Part shown: piece by piece, positions 52,668 to 63,711 of the stretch | How the letters are laid out: every line of letters begins with the position of its first letter | Position numbering within the stretch: position 1 is the first letter of the stretch | NCBI RefSeq assembly: GCF_013423785.1 | Contig: NZ_CP058952.1 | Coordinates: 3,375,665-3,439,664, forward strand | Length of the DNA: 64,000 bases | Reading direction: 5' to 3' | DNA from: Chitinibacter fontanus | Lineage (GTDB): Bacteria > Pseudomonadota > Gammaproteobacteria > Burkholderiales > Chitinibacteraceae | Program-made: the position numbers and the translations under genes | Notes under the pieces: model-generated | Databases searched by the model: none | What the model was told of the DNA's origin: nothing | Seen by the model: the letters and a program-made list of their open reading frames with translations, nothing else

Positions 52668-55600
52668 TAATGTAGCTCGTTAATCAGTTCTTTGACGCGC
52701 ACAGCCCGCAGTGCGCTCTCGGGCCAATTACCTTCAATGCGCAGCTTGTCTTGGCCGGCGAGCTTGTAGTTTTTCTTGCTTTGAATCAGCGAGATGATCT
52801 TCATCGGATCAACCGTCGTTTTTGGCAAGAAATGAATAATGATCGTGTTGTCGGCCGCGTCAATTTTGCTAATGCCCAATGGACCAGCCAACATGCGTAG
52901 GCGGTGGCAATCGAGCAGTACTTTAGCCGGGTCGGGCAGCAGGCCAAAACGGTCGATCATTTCCTGATGAATGTCGTTGAGTTCGTCGTTGTTCTCGACG
53001 CTGGCAAGACGTTTATAGAGGCTCAGGCGTTCGTTTACATCGGGGCAATATTCATTCGGTAGCAGCGCTGGCGCATGCAGATTGATCTCCGTCGTCACGC
53101 CCAGCGGCTGCGATAGATCAGGCTCTTTGCCCGCTTTGAGTGCTTTGACCGCCTGCTTGAGCATTTGGCTATACAGCGCAAAGCCGATTTCCTGCATTTC
53201 ACCCGATTGCGAATCGCCCAGTACTTCACCTGCTCCGCGAATTTCCAAGTCATGCATCGCCAGATAAAAGCCCGAACCCAGCTCTTCCATCATCTGAATC
53301 GCTTCAAGACGCTTTTTGGCGTCTTTCGAAATGCCATCAACGTCAGGCACCAGCAGGTAGGCGTAGGCTTGGTGATGACTACGACCAACGCGGCCGCGCA
53401 TTTGGTGCAATTGCGACAGACCAAATTTGTCGGCGCGATTCATCAAAATGGTATTGGCGTTCGGGATGTCGATGCCGTTTTCGATAATCGTCGTGCACAG
53501 CAGCACATTAAAGCGCATCTGATTAAAGTCGCGCATCACGTGTTCCAGATCGGTCGGGCGCATCTGGCCGTGGGCGACGCCGATGCGGGCTTCGGGTAAC
53601 AGTAGCGCTAATTTTTCACGCATGTTTTCAATGGTTTCGACTTCATTGTGCAAGAAGAACACCTGCCCGCCGCGCTTGAGTTCGCGCAGTACCGCTTCGC
53701 GAATAATGCCGTCGCTAAATTTCGCGACAAAGGTTTTGACTGCTAAGCGTTTATTCGGCGCTGTAGCAATCACGGAGAAATCACGTAAGCCTTCCAGACT
53801 CATCGCTAGCGTACGTGGAATCGGCGTGGCGGTGAGGGTCAATACATCGACATTGGCGCGCAGCGCTTTAAGTTGCTCTTTCTGGCGCACGCCAAACCTG
53901 TGCTCTTCGTCGATGATCACGAGGCCAAGCTTGGCGAATTCGACATCAGGTTGAACGAGTTTATGTGTGCCGATCACGATGTCTACAGTGCCATCGGCCA
54001 AACCTTTGATCGCGGCGGCAGTTTCTTTGCCCGAACGGAAACGGCTCAACTCGGCAACTTTGATCGGCCAATCGGCAAAGCGATCGGCAAAATTCTGGTA
54101 ATGCTGCTCGGCCAGCAAGGTCGTTGGAACTAGTACCGCAACCTGTTTGCCGCCTGCGACGGCGCAGAAAGCCGCGCGGAGTGCCACTTCGGTTTTACCA
54201 AAGCCGACGTCACCACACACCAAGCGATCCATCGGCTGCGTGGTGCGCATATCAACCAAGACCGCTTCAATTGCGGCGGCCTGATCGGCTGTTTCTTCAA
54301 AGCCAAAACCGGCGGCAAAGGCTTGGTAATCGTGCAGACTCCATTCAAACGCGTGGCCTTGGCGCGCCGCGCGACGCGCGTAAAGATTGAGCAATTCAGC
54401 GGCGGTATCACGCACCTGTTCGGCAGCTTTGCGTTTGGCCTTTTCCCAAGCACCTGAGCCCAGCTTGTGGACATTCACATTTTCGGTTGATCCACCCGAA
54501 TAGCGTGAAATGACATGCAATTGGCTTACTGGCACATACAATTTATCGCCGCCCGCGTATTCGATCAGCAGCAATTCGGTATCGCCATCGCCCAAATCCA
54601 TCGACGTCAGGCCCATATACAGGCCAATGCCGTGGGCCTCGTGAACCACTGGGTCGCCAATTTTGAGCTCGGATAGATCGCGCAGCATCGCGTCGGTATT
54701 GCTGCGTTTTTGCTGCTTTTTGCCGCGTGATTGAATCACGGCCGGATACAGATCGGCCTCAGTAATCACGGCCAACGATTCAGCCTGCCAGACAAAACCA
54801 CGGAAAATCGGCGCGGCGATTAGCTGGATTTGATCCTTGCTGGCTTTGGCCTCAATCCAGTTGTCGACCAGTGCAGGCTTGAAGCCATATTCGGCGAAGA
54901 ATTGTGCCATCGTCTCGCGGCGGCCCAGACTTTCGGCGACGAGCAAAATCCGGCCCGGATAGTGTGCGACAAAATCGGTGAGCTTGGAAATAGGGTTCTC
55001 GCTGCGGCGGTCAACATCGAGCGATGGCAGCGGCTGGGTGATGCTGGTCGTACCTGTGGTCAACTCAATGCGCCGATATTTTTTGATATGGCCAAAGAGT
55101 AGGTCGGGCGCAACAAATAAATCACGCGGTGGCAGCAATGGGCGATCTTTATCGCCGATATTGAGCTTGTGGCGTTCGGCAATATCCTGCCAGTATTGCT
55201 CTGCAGCCCCCGCTAGATCACCGTGCATCGCCAATACCCCGTCGCTAGGTAGGTAATCAAATAGCGTTGCCGTCGCGTCAAAAAAGAGCGGCAGGTAGTA
55301 CTCGATCCCTGCTGGGATAATGCCATTGCTCACATCTTTATACAGGCGCGCATTGGTCGGCGCGCCTTCAAATACTTCACGGAAACGCTGGCGGAATTTG
55401 GTTTTACCTGCGTCATCCGTCGGAAATTCGCGCGCGGGCAGTAGGCGAATTTCCGGTACCGGATACAGGCTGCGCTGCGTATCGACATCAAAAGTGCGGA
55501 TGGTTTCGATCTGATCGTCAAATAGATCAATCCGGAACGGCAGCGTGCTGCCCATCGGGAATAAATCGATTAAGCCGCCGCGAATCGAAAATTCGCCCGG

Positions 55601-56071
55601 CCCGTAGACTTGCGTGACGTGGTTGTAACCGGCAAACGCCATATCGGCGCGCAGTTTTTCAGCGTCGAGCTTTTCGCCTTTTTTCAGGAAAAACGTCGTG
55701 CCAGTCAAAAACTCAACCGGCGCAAACACGCCCATCGCCGTTTGCAAGGGCACCACCAGCACTTCGGCTGCACCTTGCCGCACTTGCCACAGCGCCGCGA
55801 GCCGCTCGCTGATCAAATCGGAGTGTGGCGAGAAATGGTCGTAAGGCAGCGTTTCCCAGTCGGGCAGCTGCACGATGTTTTTTTCTGGCAGGAAAAACGC
55901 CATTTCATCTTTAATGCGTACCGCTTCCTGCGCGCTGGCGGTGATTACCACCAGTAATTTCACCTCACTCACATATTCAGCCAGCAGGCGCGCATCACCC
56001 GAGCCATGCGGCGTGGCGATTTGCAGGCGTTGCACGATATTGGAGACCGGGGGTAGGGCAGGAAGCGTCAT
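52667..56071 (-). CDS. mfd: Transcription-repair coupling factor
   Basis: A ~1134-residue Mfd that dislodges stalled RNA polymerase and recruits UvrA. In order: UvrB-homology region (about 1-330), RNA-polymerase-interaction domain (about 420-520, GDPVVHEAHGIGLYMGL), SF2 translocase (GDVGFGKTEVALRA and DEEHRFGVRQKE; LTATPIPRTL), and the TRCF C-terminal domain. The frame runs 61 codons further upstream, but that part is not Mfd-like and the ATG at 56071 (MTLPALPPVS) fits. It is divergent from tyrS. Confidence 0.95.
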   Translation of the reverse strand: MTLPALPPVSNIVQRLQIATPHGSGDARLLAEYVSEVKLLVVITASAQEAVRIKDEMAFFLPEKNIVQLPDWETLPYDHFSPHSDLISERLAALWQVRQGAAEVLVVPLQTAMGVFAPVEFLTGTTFFLKKGEKLDAEKLRADMAFAGYNHVTQVYGPGEFSIRGGLIDLFPMGSTLPFRIDLFDDQIETIRTFDVDTQRSLYPVPEIRLLPAREFPTDDAGKTKFRQRFREVFEGAPTNARLYKDVSNGIIPAGIEYYLPLFFDATATLFDYLPSDGVLAMHGDLAGAAEQYWQDIAERHKLNIGDKDRPLLPPRDLFVAPDLLFGHIKKYRRIELTTGTTSITQPLPSLDVDRRSENPISKLTDFVAHYPGRILLVAESLGRRETMAQFFAEYGFKPALVDNWIEAKASKDQIQLIAAPIFRGFVWQAESLAVITEADLYPAVIQSRGKKQQKRSNTDAMLRDLSELKIGDPVVHEAHGIGLYMGLTSMDLGDGDTELLLIEYAGGDKLYVPVSQLHVISRYSGGSTENVNVHKLGSGAWEKAKRKAAEQVRDTAAELLNLYARRAARQGHAFEWSLHDYQAFAAGFGFEETADQAAAIEAVLVDMRTTQPMDRLVCGDVGFGKTEVALRAAFCAVAGGKQVAVLVPTTLLAEQHYQNFADRFADWPIKVAELSRFRSGKETAAAIKGLADGTVDIVIGTHKLVQPDVEFAKLGLVIIDEEHRFGVRQKEQLKALRANVDVLTLTATPIPRTLAMSLEGLRDFSVIATAPNKRLAVKTFVAKFSDGIIREAVLRELKRGGQVFFLHNEVETIENMREKLALLLPEARIGVAHGQMRPTDLEHVMRDFNQMRFNVLLCTTIIENGIDIPNANTILMNRADKFGLSQLHQMRGRVGRSHHQAYAYLLVPDVDGISKDAKKRLEAIQMMEELGSGFYLAMHDLEIRGAGEVLGDSQSGEMQEIGFALYSQMLKQAVKALKAGKEPDLSQPLGVTTEINLHAPALLPNEYCPDVNERLSLYKRLASVENNDELNDIHQEMIDRFGLLPDPAKVLLDCHRLRMLAGPLGISKIDAADNTIIIHFLPKTTVDPMKIISLIQSKKNYKLAGQDKLRIEGNWPESALRAVRVKELINELH

Positions 56072-56253
56072 GACAGTCACACTACAAATGAAAGTTTGCG
56101 CGATTATATCAGGCTCGCTGATGCTGCTGCGTGTGGTGTGTGGGTTGCGTGTAGATACCCTGCGTGGTATTGCTTGCTGGGTTAATTGAGGTGTATTACA
56201 CCGCGTTATACCCCTAGGGACTGTTCTGTGGGCAGTATTGCCAGCTGCTGCCA

Positions 56254-56282
56254 TTGGGCTGATCGGCCATTTGGGCTAGAAT
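56254..56282 (+). promoter_or_regulatory. Candidate sigma-70 promoter of tyrS
   Basis: TTGGGC (56254-56259) and TAGAAT (56277-56282) separated by 17 bases, ~65 bases upstream of the tyrS ATG. The -35 match is only moderate. Confidence 0.4.
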
Positions 56283-56346
56283 AGGCGACTTTCCTTATGA
56301 TTTTGTGCGCGCCTGTGCGCTGCACTGCAAAGCTTCGGAGCCTTAC

Positions 56347-57636
56347 ATGTCGTCTACCAGCCTCAATCAAGCCAGCCTATTAGAGGACCTACAAGCACGT
56401 GGTCTGATCGCCCAATGTACCGATCAAGCTGCCTTGTCTGAACTATTGGCCAAAGAGTCTGTGACCTTGTATTGCGGCTTTGACCCTACCGCCGATAGCT
56501 TGCACATTGGCTCATTGGTGCCGATTCTGGTGCTCAAGCGTTTTCAGCAATACGGCCACAAACCAATTGCCTTGGTGGGCGGTGCGACCGGCATGATTGG
56601 TGATCCGAGCTTTAAAGCCACCGAGCGTAAGCTCAATACCACCGATGTGATTGCGACCTGGGTGGATAAAATCCGCGCGCAAGTCTCACCATTTCTGAGT
56701 TTCGAAGGCGACAATGCCGCGATTATGTCGAATAACTACGACTGGTTTGGCGGTATGGGCGCACTGGAGTTTTTGCGCGACATTGGCAAGTATTTCTCGG
56801 TTAATCAAATGATCAAGAAAGAGGCGGTACAACAGCGTATCGCGCGCGAAGACCAAGGCATTTCATACACCGAATTCTCCTACAGCCTGCTGCAAGGCTA
56901 CGATTTTACTGAGCTGAATAAGCGCTACAACTGCAAGTTGCAAATTGGTGGTTCAGATCAGTGGGGCAATATCACTGCGGGCACGGATCTGACGCGTCGC
57001 CTGAACCAAGAGCAAGTGTACGGTCTGACCTTGCCGCTGGTGACCAAATCGGACGGCACTAAATTTGGTAAAACCGAAACCGGTACGATCTGGCTCGACG
57101 CGAAGAAAACCTCACCGTACGCCTTCTACCAATTCTGGCTCAATACTGCCGATGCGGATGTGTATAAATTCCTGAAATACTTCAGCTTCCTGTCGGTGGC
57201 CGAGATTGATGCGATTGAAGAGGCGGACAAAACTAGCGGCAAAAAACCTGAAGCGCAGCGCATTTTGGCCGAGCAAGTGACTGCGATTGTGCATGGTGAT
57301 TCAGCAGTAGAGGCCGCGCAGCGCATCAGTCAGAACTTGTTTAGCGATAGCCTCGCGGCACTGACGCAAAACGACTTTGAGCAATTGGCGCAAGACGGCA
57401 TGCCAAGTGTTCAATTGCCTGCAGCGGAAAATCAATTGATCGCAACACTGGTGGCGGCTGGTTTGGCTAAATCTAACTCAGAAGCGCGGACGTTTATTCA
57501 AAGCGGCGCGGTGATTGTGAATGGCACCAAAGTGGAAGCGCTTGACTACGCCTTTGGCGATGTTGACCGCCTGTTTGGCGCTTACACGCTGATTCGCCGT
57601 GGCAAGAAAAATTATGCTTTGATTTCTTGGAGTTAA
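56347..57636 (+). CDS. tyrS: Tyrosyl-tRNA synthetase
   Basis: A 429-residue class I synthetase charging tRNA-Tyr. The HIGH motif is HIGS within [14 protein letters not shown], the KMSKS loop is KFGKT in [10 protein letters not shown], and the tyrosine-binding DQWGN is present. A C-terminal S4 RNA-binding domain (about 365-425, [19 protein letters not shown]) completes it. GGAG six bases before ATG 56347 decides the start over an upstream in-frame GTG-type start at 56305. Divergent from mfd; a strong terminator follows. Confidence 0.96.
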   Translation: MSSTSLNQASLLEDLQARGLIAQCTDQAALSELLAKESVTLYCGFDPTADSLHIGSLVPILVLKRFQQYGHKPIALVGGATGMIGDPSFKATERKLNTTDVIATWVDKIRAQVSPFLSFEGDNAAIMSNNYDWFGGMGALEFLRDIGKYFSVNQMIKKEAVQQRIAREDQGISYTEFSYSLLQGYDFTELNKRYNCKLQIGGSDQWGNITAGTDLTRRLNQEQVYGLTLPLVTKSDGTKFGKTETGTIWLDAKKTSPYAFYQFWLNTADADVYKFLKYFSFLSVAEIDAIEEADKTSGKKPEAQRILAEQVTAIVHGDSAVEAAQRISQNLFSDSLAALTQNDFEQLAQDGMPSVQLPAAENQLIATLVAAGLAKSNSEARTFIQSGAVIVNGTKVEALDYAFGDVDRLFGAYTLIRRGKKNYALISWS

Positions 57637-57695
57637 ATACTAATGGGTATGGCCTGTAGGCCAATACCTACACTGACGTTTCGGGCAATACCCCA

Positions 57696-57727
57696 ATAAA
57701 AAACCCGCTTCTGCGGGTTTTTTATTG
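57696..57727 (+). terminator. Bidirectional terminator between tyrS and the RND operon
   Basis: Stem AAAAAACCCGC/GCGGGTTTTTT with a short TTCT-type loop and T runs on both strands, between convergent tyrS and the outer-membrane channel gene. Confidence 0.9.
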
Positions 57728-57744
57728 GTTTAAATTTACTGCAT

Positions 57745-59142
57745 TTATTGAGCTTTGGCGGCTGCCGTTTTATCCCAGCCACCGCCGAGCACTTTGAATA
57801 ACTCAACGCGATAGTTGAGTTGGTCACGCTGGGTGTTAATCAGCGCAATTTGCGCGTCAAACAAATTGCGCTCAGCATCGAGTACTTCGAGATAGCTCGA
57901 AAAACCGTTGTCATAGCGCAAGGTGGCCAGTTTGAGTTGGCGATTGAGTGCGTCAACCTGCGTTTGCACCGCGCTCACTTTATTGCCGATAACTTGGTTG
58001 GCTGTCAATGAAGTACGAGTTTCAGCAAAAGCGTTTTGAATTGCTAGTTGATAGGCTGCAGTCGCTTGACGCTCGCGTGCTTTGGCTTGATCGACCTGTG
58101 CGGCGGTCAGGCCATTATCAAACAATGGCATTGCCAAATTACCGGCAAAACTCCAAGTGCGGGCGCCACTATTGAATAAATTACCGAGCTGATTGCTCTC
58201 CACACCCAGTAAGCCGGTTAAAGAAATGCGGGGGAGGTAAGCAGCACGCGCAGCTTCAACTCTGGCTCGATTCGCGCGCAAGCTAGCTTCAGCTTGCGCG
58301 ATATCGGGTCGGCGCAGTAATAAATCTGAACTCAGCTCTGCTGGGATTGCTGGCGGCAGGGAAATATACCCAATTGCCAGCCCTCGTTCCAGTTTTCCTT
58401 CAATAAGTGCCTTGGGTGATTGCCCAGTTAGAATGCTAAGTGCACCTTCTGCATTGGCAATTGAGCGTTGCACATCGGGTCGTGCAGCCTGTGCATTGGC
58501 GAGCTCAACCTCTGCTTGGCGGACATCTAGCTCGGAAGTTACACCACCTTTGAAGCGTTTGTAGCGCAAATCATAAGCATCTTGCCGTGATTTGATCGTG
58601 TTTTCAGTAATTTGCAGTCGTGCGTCAAAAGCGCGTAGATTGAAATAAGCCTGAGCCACTTCTGCCGATAAAGAGCTGATTGCGGCATCTTGATTGTATT
58701 GCGTCGCAAACAAGTCATCACGGGCTGCTGCGCTAAGGTTGCGCACGCGTCCCCAGATATCTAGCTCCCAGCTAACCTGTCCAACCAATTTGTAGTTTTC
58801 GGCGTTGGTGTAGGCGGGGACACCCAGCTCTTTGGATTGGGTTGCGCTGCCTGCGCTGCCGTTTAAACCTATCCGTGGCAACTGCTCGGCAGATGTAATC
58901 CCCAGTACTGCACGTGCCTCGTCAACCTTGGCCTGAATCAGTGCTAAGTTTTGGTTGTTCTTGAGCGCGCTTTCAATCAAGCGATTGAGAGCCTCATCGT
59001 TAAATTGCAGCCACCATTGCTTGGATATCGCCGCTTGCACAGAGCTCGTCGGCAGTTCCGTGACAGGGGGGGTATAGTCCGGCGTGAACGCGCATGCGCT
59101 TAATAAGCCGGCAATACATAGGGAGAGTAGGGTTTTATTCAT
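57745..59142 (-). CDS. RND efflux outer-membrane channel lipoprotein (OprM/NodT family)
   Basis: A 465-residue TolC-like exit duct of a tripartite drug efflux system. A lipoprotein signal with lipobox LLSAC (cysteine at about 17) starts it, then [11 protein letters not shown] and two repeated outer-membrane efflux protein domains (about 60-250 and 265-455), each with the long coiled-coil helices typical of the family ([40 protein letters not shown]). It overlaps the pump gene by eight bases, and the adaptor is further upstream, so all three parts are made together. Confidence 0.93.
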   Translation of the reverse strand: MNKTLLSLCIAGLLSACAFTPDYTPPVTELPTSSVQAAISKQWWLQFNDEALNRLIESALKNNQNLALIQAKVDEARAVLGITSAEQLPRIGLNGSAGSATQSKELGVPAYTNAENYKLVGQVSWELDIWGRVRNLSAAARDDLFATQYNQDAAISSLSAEVAQAYFNLRAFDARLQITENTIKSRQDAYDLRYKRFKGGVTSELDVRQAEVELANAQAARPDVQRSIANAEGALSILTGQSPKALIEGKLERGLAIGYISLPPAIPAELSSDLLLRRPDIAQAEASLRANRARVEAARAAYLPRISLTGLLGVESNQLGNLFNSGARTWSFAGNLAMPLFDNGLTAAQVDQAKARERQATAAYQLAIQNAFAETRTSLTANQVIGNKVSAVQTQVDALNRQLKLATLRYDNGFSSYLEVLDAERNLFDAQIALINTQRDQLNYRVELFKVLGGGWDKTAAAKAQ

Positions 59143-62100
59143 GGCTAGGCTCTCCTGTTGTTGTCGCTGGTTTTTCCGAGCGTTTCATGATCAAACGGAA
59201 GAACAAAGGAATAAAGAAGATTGCAATAAAGGTTGCCGCCAACATGCCGCCAATGACTGGAATACCCAGAGCTTTACGACTGGCTGCACCAGCGCCACTC
59301 GAAGTTACCAATGGAACACAACCTAAAATGAAGGCGAGTGAAGTCATCACAATTGGGCGGAAGCGCAAGCGCGCCGCTTCAAGTGCCGAATCAAGCAGGT
59401 TCATGCCTTCTTCGTGCTTCATGACTGCAAACTCGACAATCAAGATGGCATTTTTGGCTGCCAGGGCAATTAATGTGACCATACCAATTTGGAAATACAC
59501 GTTATTGGTTAAGCCAACAGCCCAAGTGGCAAGCAAGGCACCAAACAGCGCAAATGGTACTGCCGTAATTACGGCCAATGGCAGGCTCCAGCGCTCATAC
59601 TGAGCAGCCAGAATCAGGAATACCATGATAATGCCGAACACAAATGCAGTACTTGATGATGAGCCGGCTGATTTTTCCTGATAAGCGGCACCAGTCCACT
59701 CCAGTTTATATTCGGTGCCTAGGACTTCTTTTTCCAGCTCTTCCATTGCCTTGATTGCTTGGCCTGAGCTAACACCCGCAGCTGGCTGAATCATCAATTT
59801 AGCCGCTTGGAAAATGTTGAAACGCTCTGTCAATTCTGGGCCTACTGAGTTTTTAATATGCACCAAGCTAGTTAATGGAATCATGTCGCCTGATGTGGAG
59901 CGCACATAAACATTGGCAATATCTTCAGGACGCGCACGATAGTCTGCTTCAGATTGCATTTGCACACGGTAAGTACGCCCAAACTGGTTAAAGTCGTTGA
60001 CGTAAACTTGCCCAAAAGTAGCTTGCATGGTTTCAAATACGGTGTTGATGCTGACCCCCAGCGCTTTGGCTTTTTCGCGGTCTAGATCAATATATATTTG
60101 CGGAACATTAGCCCGGAATGTTGTTGATACAGATGCAAACTCGGGGCGTTTTTTGGCTTCTTCAATAAAGCGTTGCACTTCACCGTAAAAACGTGCCGTG
60201 TCGCCGGTGCCTCGGTTTTGTAGATAACCTTCAAGCCCACCGGTTGTCGACATGCCTGTAATGGCAGGGGGATTAAAGCTGGCCGCAAACCCGTCTCGCA
60301 AGCCCATGTAGGCTTTACCTTGCAGGATTTTCGTTAGCGCAAATGAGCTATCCATCCGAGTAGGGCGCTCTTTCCAGTCTTTTAGGGTAATGAATGTAAC
60401 GCCGCTATTGCTCAAAACCGCACCTGAGAGCATGTCAAAGCCTACAAATGACACGACGTTCTCAATGTTTTTGTTATCCATCAGCATTTTGTCGTACTGC
60501 GCAGACACTGCTTGAGTACGTGTTAAAGATGCTGCATCAGGTAGCATGATAGCGCTTAATAAGTAGCCCTGATCTTCGTCGGGCACCAAGGCGCCTGGGA
60601 CAGCTTTAAATAGCATTACTAGCGCAAGCAGCATGGCTGCAAAAATGCCAAATGCAATCCCTACGCGACGATTTAGAAACGCAACGCCACCTACGTAGCC
60701 ATTGGTCAGTCGGTCAAAGCTGCGATTAAACCAAACAAAGAATTTTGCTGGCTGATGGTGCGAATTTTTCAGCAAAATTGCGCACAATGCAGGGGTTAAC
60801 GTCAAAGCAACCAAGCCAGAAATTGCTACCGAAACGGCGATTGTGATTGCAAATTGCTTGTACATTACACCGGTCATGCCCCCCATGAAGGCGACGGGCA
60901 AGAACACCGCACACAATACAAATACAATCGCCATGACTGGGCCAGCAACTTCCTGCATTGCCAAAATCGAGGCTTCTTTAGCCGAGCATTTTTTCTCGGA
61001 CATAATCCGCTCAACGTTTTCCAGCACGACAATGGCATCATCAACCACAATACCAATTGCGAGTACCATCCCTAAAAGGGTTAGTAAGTTGATTGAAAAA
61101 CCCAGCACCAACATTCCCGCGAAGGTGCCGATCAGTGAGATTGGTACAGCGATACAAGGAATCAAAGTAGCACGGAAATTTTGCAGGAACAGATAGACAA
61201 CAATAAACACCAATACAATCGCTTCAAGTAGCGTATGTACTACTTCCTCAATCGAGACCTTAACGAATTTAGTGGTGTCGTATGGAATGCTGTACTCAAT
61301 GTCGTTCGGGAAGCGCTCTTTTAGGGCCTCCATTTTGGCGCGCACTGCATCAGCAACGGCAACAGCATTAGCACCTGGTTGCAGGTAAATACCCATGGCT
61401 ACCGCTTGCTTGCCGTTCAAATTCGCCAGCATGTCGTAGTCTTTGCCGCCCATCTCGATACGAGCTACATCCTTCAGGCGCGTTTTTGCACCATCTGGGG
61501 TTGAGCGAATAATAATGTTTTCGAATTCTTCAACGCTTTTTAGGCGGCCTTGTGTGTTGACCGTAAAGGTGAAATCCACCTTGCTACTGGTTGGCTGTGC
61601 GCCAATTTTACCTGCTGCAAATTGGGCATTTTGCTCACGAATTGCACTTAGAATGTCTGAGGTTGTGATCCCAAGCTGCGAAATCCGATCGGGGCGGAGC
61701 CAAACACGCATTGCGTAATCAGTGCCGCCGAACATGCTCAGGTCGCCGACTCCAGGAATCCGCTTGATCTCGTCAACGATATTGAGCAAGGCATAGTTGG
61801 AAAGGTAGGTCGTGTCGTAAGAGCCTTTGGGTGAGCTCAGCGCAATCACATTTAAAATCGATGTGGATTTTTTCTTAACAGTAACGCCTTGCCGCTTCAC
61901 CTCTTCGGGTAGCTGTGCCATTGCGGCCGACACACGGTTATTGACGTTGATCGTTGCTTGGTCGGGGTCTGTACCAATTTCAAAATAAACATTTAAGGAC
62001 ATTTGTCCGTTGGATGCCGAGCCAGACTGTACGTAGATCATTTTCTCTACGCCATTAATTTGCTGCTCAAGTGGTGCCGCTACCGTTTGTGCAATCACGT

Positions 62101-62266
62101 CCGGAGTGGCGCCAGGGTAGAAGGCTGTTACAGATACGACCGGCGGGGTGATGCCAGGGTACTGCTCTACAGGCAAAGAGCGCATTGCGGCTAAACCTGC
62201 CAGCACAATAATGATCGAAATCACACTGGCGAAAATCGGCCGCTCAATAAAGAATTTTGAAAACAT
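59135..62266 (-). CDS. RND multidrug efflux pump, HAE1 family (AcrB/MexB-like)
   Basis: A 1043-residue inner-membrane proton/drug antiporter. It begins [18 protein letters not shown], as in AcrB, and ends with a charged tail. Twelve membrane segments in the usual 1+6+5 arrangement around two large periplasmic loops can be traced. The proton-relay segment [18 protein letters not shown] has the paired aspartates (about residues 405-406), and [14 protein letters not shown] is the matching second-half element with its lysine. Substrates cannot be read from sequence; toxic organics and antibiotics are the norm for HAE1 pumps. Middle gene of the three-gene operon. Confidence 0.95.
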   Translation of the reverse strand: MFSKFFIERPIFASVISIIIVLAGLAAMRSLPVEQYPGITPPVVSVTAFYPGATPDVIAQTVAAPLEQQINGVEKMIYVQSGSASNGQMSLNVYFEIGTDPDQATINVNNRVSAAMAQLPEEVKRQGVTVKKKSTSILNVIALSSPKGSYDTTYLSNYALLNIVDEIKRIPGVGDLSMFGGTDYAMRVWLRPDRISQLGITTSDILSAIREQNAQFAAGKIGAQPTSSKVDFTFTVNTQGRLKSVEEFENIIIRSTPDGAKTRLKDVARIEMGGKDYDMLANLNGKQAVAMGIYLQPGANAVAVADAVRAKMEALKERFPNDIEYSIPYDTTKFVKVSIEEVVHTLLEAIVLVFIVVYLFLQNFRATLIPCIAVPISLIGTFAGMLVLGFSINLLTLLGMVLAIGIVVDDAIVVLENVERIMSEKKCSAKEASILAMQEVAGPVMAIVFVLCAVFLPVAFMGGMTGVMYKQFAITIAVSVAISGLVALTLTPALCAILLKNSHHQPAKFFVWFNRSFDRLTNGYVGGVAFLNRRVGIAFGIFAAMLLALVMLFKAVPGALVPDEDQGYLLSAIMLPDAASLTRTQAVSAQYDKMLMDNKNIENVVSFVGFDMLSGAVLSNSGVTFITLKDWKERPTRMDSSFALTKILQGKAYMGLRDGFAASFNPPAITGMSTTGGLEGYLQNRGTGDTARFYGEVQRFIEEAKKRPEFASVSTTFRANVPQIYIDLDREKAKALGVSINTVFETMQATFGQVYVNDFNQFGRTYRVQMQSEADYRARPEDIANVYVRSTSGDMIPLTSLVHIKNSVGPELTERFNIFQAAKLMIQPAAGVSSGQAIKAMEELEKEVLGTEYKLEWTGAAYQEKSAGSSSSTAFVFGIIMVFLILAAQYERWSLPLAVITAVPFALFGALLATWAVGLTNNVYFQIGMVTLIALAAKNAILIVEFAVMKHEEGMNLLDSALEAARLRFRPIVMTSLAFILGCVPLVTSSGAGAASRKALGIPVIGGMLAATFIAIFFIPLFFRLIMKRSEKPATTTGEPSHE

Positions 62267-62281
62267 AATTTCCTCGGCGGA

Positions 62282-63460
62282 TTATTTGGTCGCTTGTACT
62301 TGGCTGGCTTGTGGCGCGCTTGCAGGCATTGGCTTAACCACGGCACCCGGTTTTGCCTTGATGATGCCTTCGACAATCACAGTGTCGCCTGCTTGTAGAC
62401 CCGATTCGATTTGCACCAAACCATTTGCTTGAGCACGACCGACTTTGACGGTACGCGGCGACACTTTGTTGTCTTTATCTACCGTCATCACTAGCTTATC
62501 TGCTTGCGATTGAACGATTGCGCGTTCTGGAATGACGATTGCATTGTTGATTTTGCCGAAATCTAGTTGCAGTCGCACAAATTGACCTGGCAGCAACTGG
62601 CCTTTCGGGTTGCTAAAAATGGCGCGAGCGCGAATGGTGCCCGTTTTGGGATCTACGCGATTATCAGAGAAGTCCAATTTACCTGATTGCTCATATGTAG
62701 AGCCATCAGCCAACTGAATGTGTGCCTTGAGGTTCTTCATGTCATTTAAAGTGATTTTCTTGCTTTTCTGCATCGCTTCCATGCGTTGACGATCTTCCTC
62801 GGAGTAGGAGAAAGTCACATACAGAGGATCTAACTGCGAAATAGTGGTTAATTTGCCAGATTCGCCAGAGGTGGTGACTAAGCTACCCTCAGATTGGGCA
62901 ACAGTGCTGGTCATCCCCGAAATGGGGGCGACTACTTTGGTATATCCCAAGTTAAGTTCAGCTTCGCGTACTTTGGCTTCGGCAGATTGGTGACTAGCTA
63001 CGGCTGCGGCGTAGGCGGACATGGCGTCGTCGTAATCTTTACGGCTTACTGCGTTTTCTTTGAATAGTGGAATGATGCGATCACGATCAGCGCGGGCCTT
63101 TTCAAGTTTTGCAACCTCGATAGAAAGCCCGCCTTTGGCTTGATCAAGTGCCGCTTTGTAGGGTTCTGGGTCAATTTCAAAGAGAGTTTGCCCTGCGCTG
63201 ACCGATTGGCCTTCAACATAGGTGCGTTTTAACAAAATGCCATTTACCCGTGAACGAACTTCCACATCACGGTAGCCTGCAGTTTCACCGACCATTTCAA
63301 AAGACATTGGCGCATCAGTTGGTTGTACTGTGAGGACAGATACTGGTGCAGGAGGAGGCACCGGGGGTGTAGGCTTTTCGCCACAAGCAGAAAGAAGTAG
63401 ACCGGAAATAATGAGTGTTATTGTTTTTAGCTGCGGTGCGATCTTGCTGGGCTGAGCCAT
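62282..63460 (-). CDS. RND efflux periplasmic adaptor lipoprotein (AcrA/MexA family)
   Basis: A ~392-residue membrane-fusion protein linking the pump to the outer-membrane channel. It has a lipoprotein signal with lipobox LLSAC, then a barrel-sandwich (biotinyl-lipoyl-like) domain split by a helical hairpin (about 60-210: VRSRVNGILLKRTYVEGQ; LDQAKGGLSIEVAKLEKARA; GYTKVVAPISGMTS), a beta-barrel, and a membrane-proximal domain ending in VIVEGIIKAKPGAVVKP. ATG 63460 is preferred over 63472 because GGAG lies six bases upstream. First gene of the efflux operon; a 9+4+9 palindrome lies ~48 bases upstream. Confidence 0.93.
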   Translation of the reverse strand: MAQPSKIAPQLKTITLIISGLLLSACGEKPTPPVPPPAPVSVLTVQPTDAPMSFEMVGETAGYRDVEVRSRVNGILLKRTYVEGQSVSAGQTLFEIDPEPYKAALDQAKGGLSIEVAKLEKARADRDRIIPLFKENAVSRKDYDDAMSAYAAAVASHQSAEAKVREAELNLGYTKVVAPISGMTSTVAQSEGSLVTTSGESGKLTTISQLDPLYVTFSYSEEDRQRMEAMQKSKKITLNDMKNLKAHIQLADGSTYEQSGKLDFSDNRVDPKTGTIRARAIFSNPKGQLLPGQFVRLQLDFGKINNAIVIPERAIVQSQADKLVMTVDKDNKVSPRTVKVGRAQANGLVQIESGLQAGDTVIVEGIIKAKPGAVVKPMPASAPQASQVQATK

Positions 63461-63507
63461 TGCCTTCTCCATATTGGGGTATATTGCGCTAAGACACTGA
63501 TTAGCTT

Positions 63508-63529
63508 GCTACTGTAGCCATACAGTAGC
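63508..63529. promoter_or_regulatory. Palindromic operator upstream of the RND operon
   Basis: Perfect inverted repeat GCTACTGTA-GCCA-TACAGTAGC: 9-bp arms with a 4-bp spacer, 48 bases upstream of the adaptor start. This form and position are typical of TetR-family (AcrR/TtgR-like) operators that repress RND pumps. No regulator gene is adjacent within the window. Confidence 0.7.
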
Positions 63530-63660
63530 TAGTATTGTTCAGTTAATAAATTGCGTGAAAATTACTTAAGAGTTTAACCGACAATTGTGAAGTATTACTA
63601 CAAGGTACTGCAGTGTAGAAGTACACACAATTAACGCCAATGATTTAACTGTTGCACACA

Positions 63661-63687
63661 TAAAAAAGCCACTCCGAAGAGTGGCTT
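63661..63687 (-). terminator. Rho-independent terminator of the phaB-like gene
   Basis: On the minus strand, stem AAGCCACTC/GAGTGGCTT closed by a TTCG tetraloop and followed by TTTTTTA, ~25 bases past the stop codon. Confidence 0.9.
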
Positions 63688-63711
63688 GCCAGCAACGATA
63701 GAGCAACTGCC

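Noticed and set aside
56072..56254. N-terminal extension of Mfd
   Set aside because: The open frame continues 61 codons upstream, but the sequence is unlike Mfd, overlaps the divergent promoter region, and the ATG at 56071 gives the normal N-terminus.
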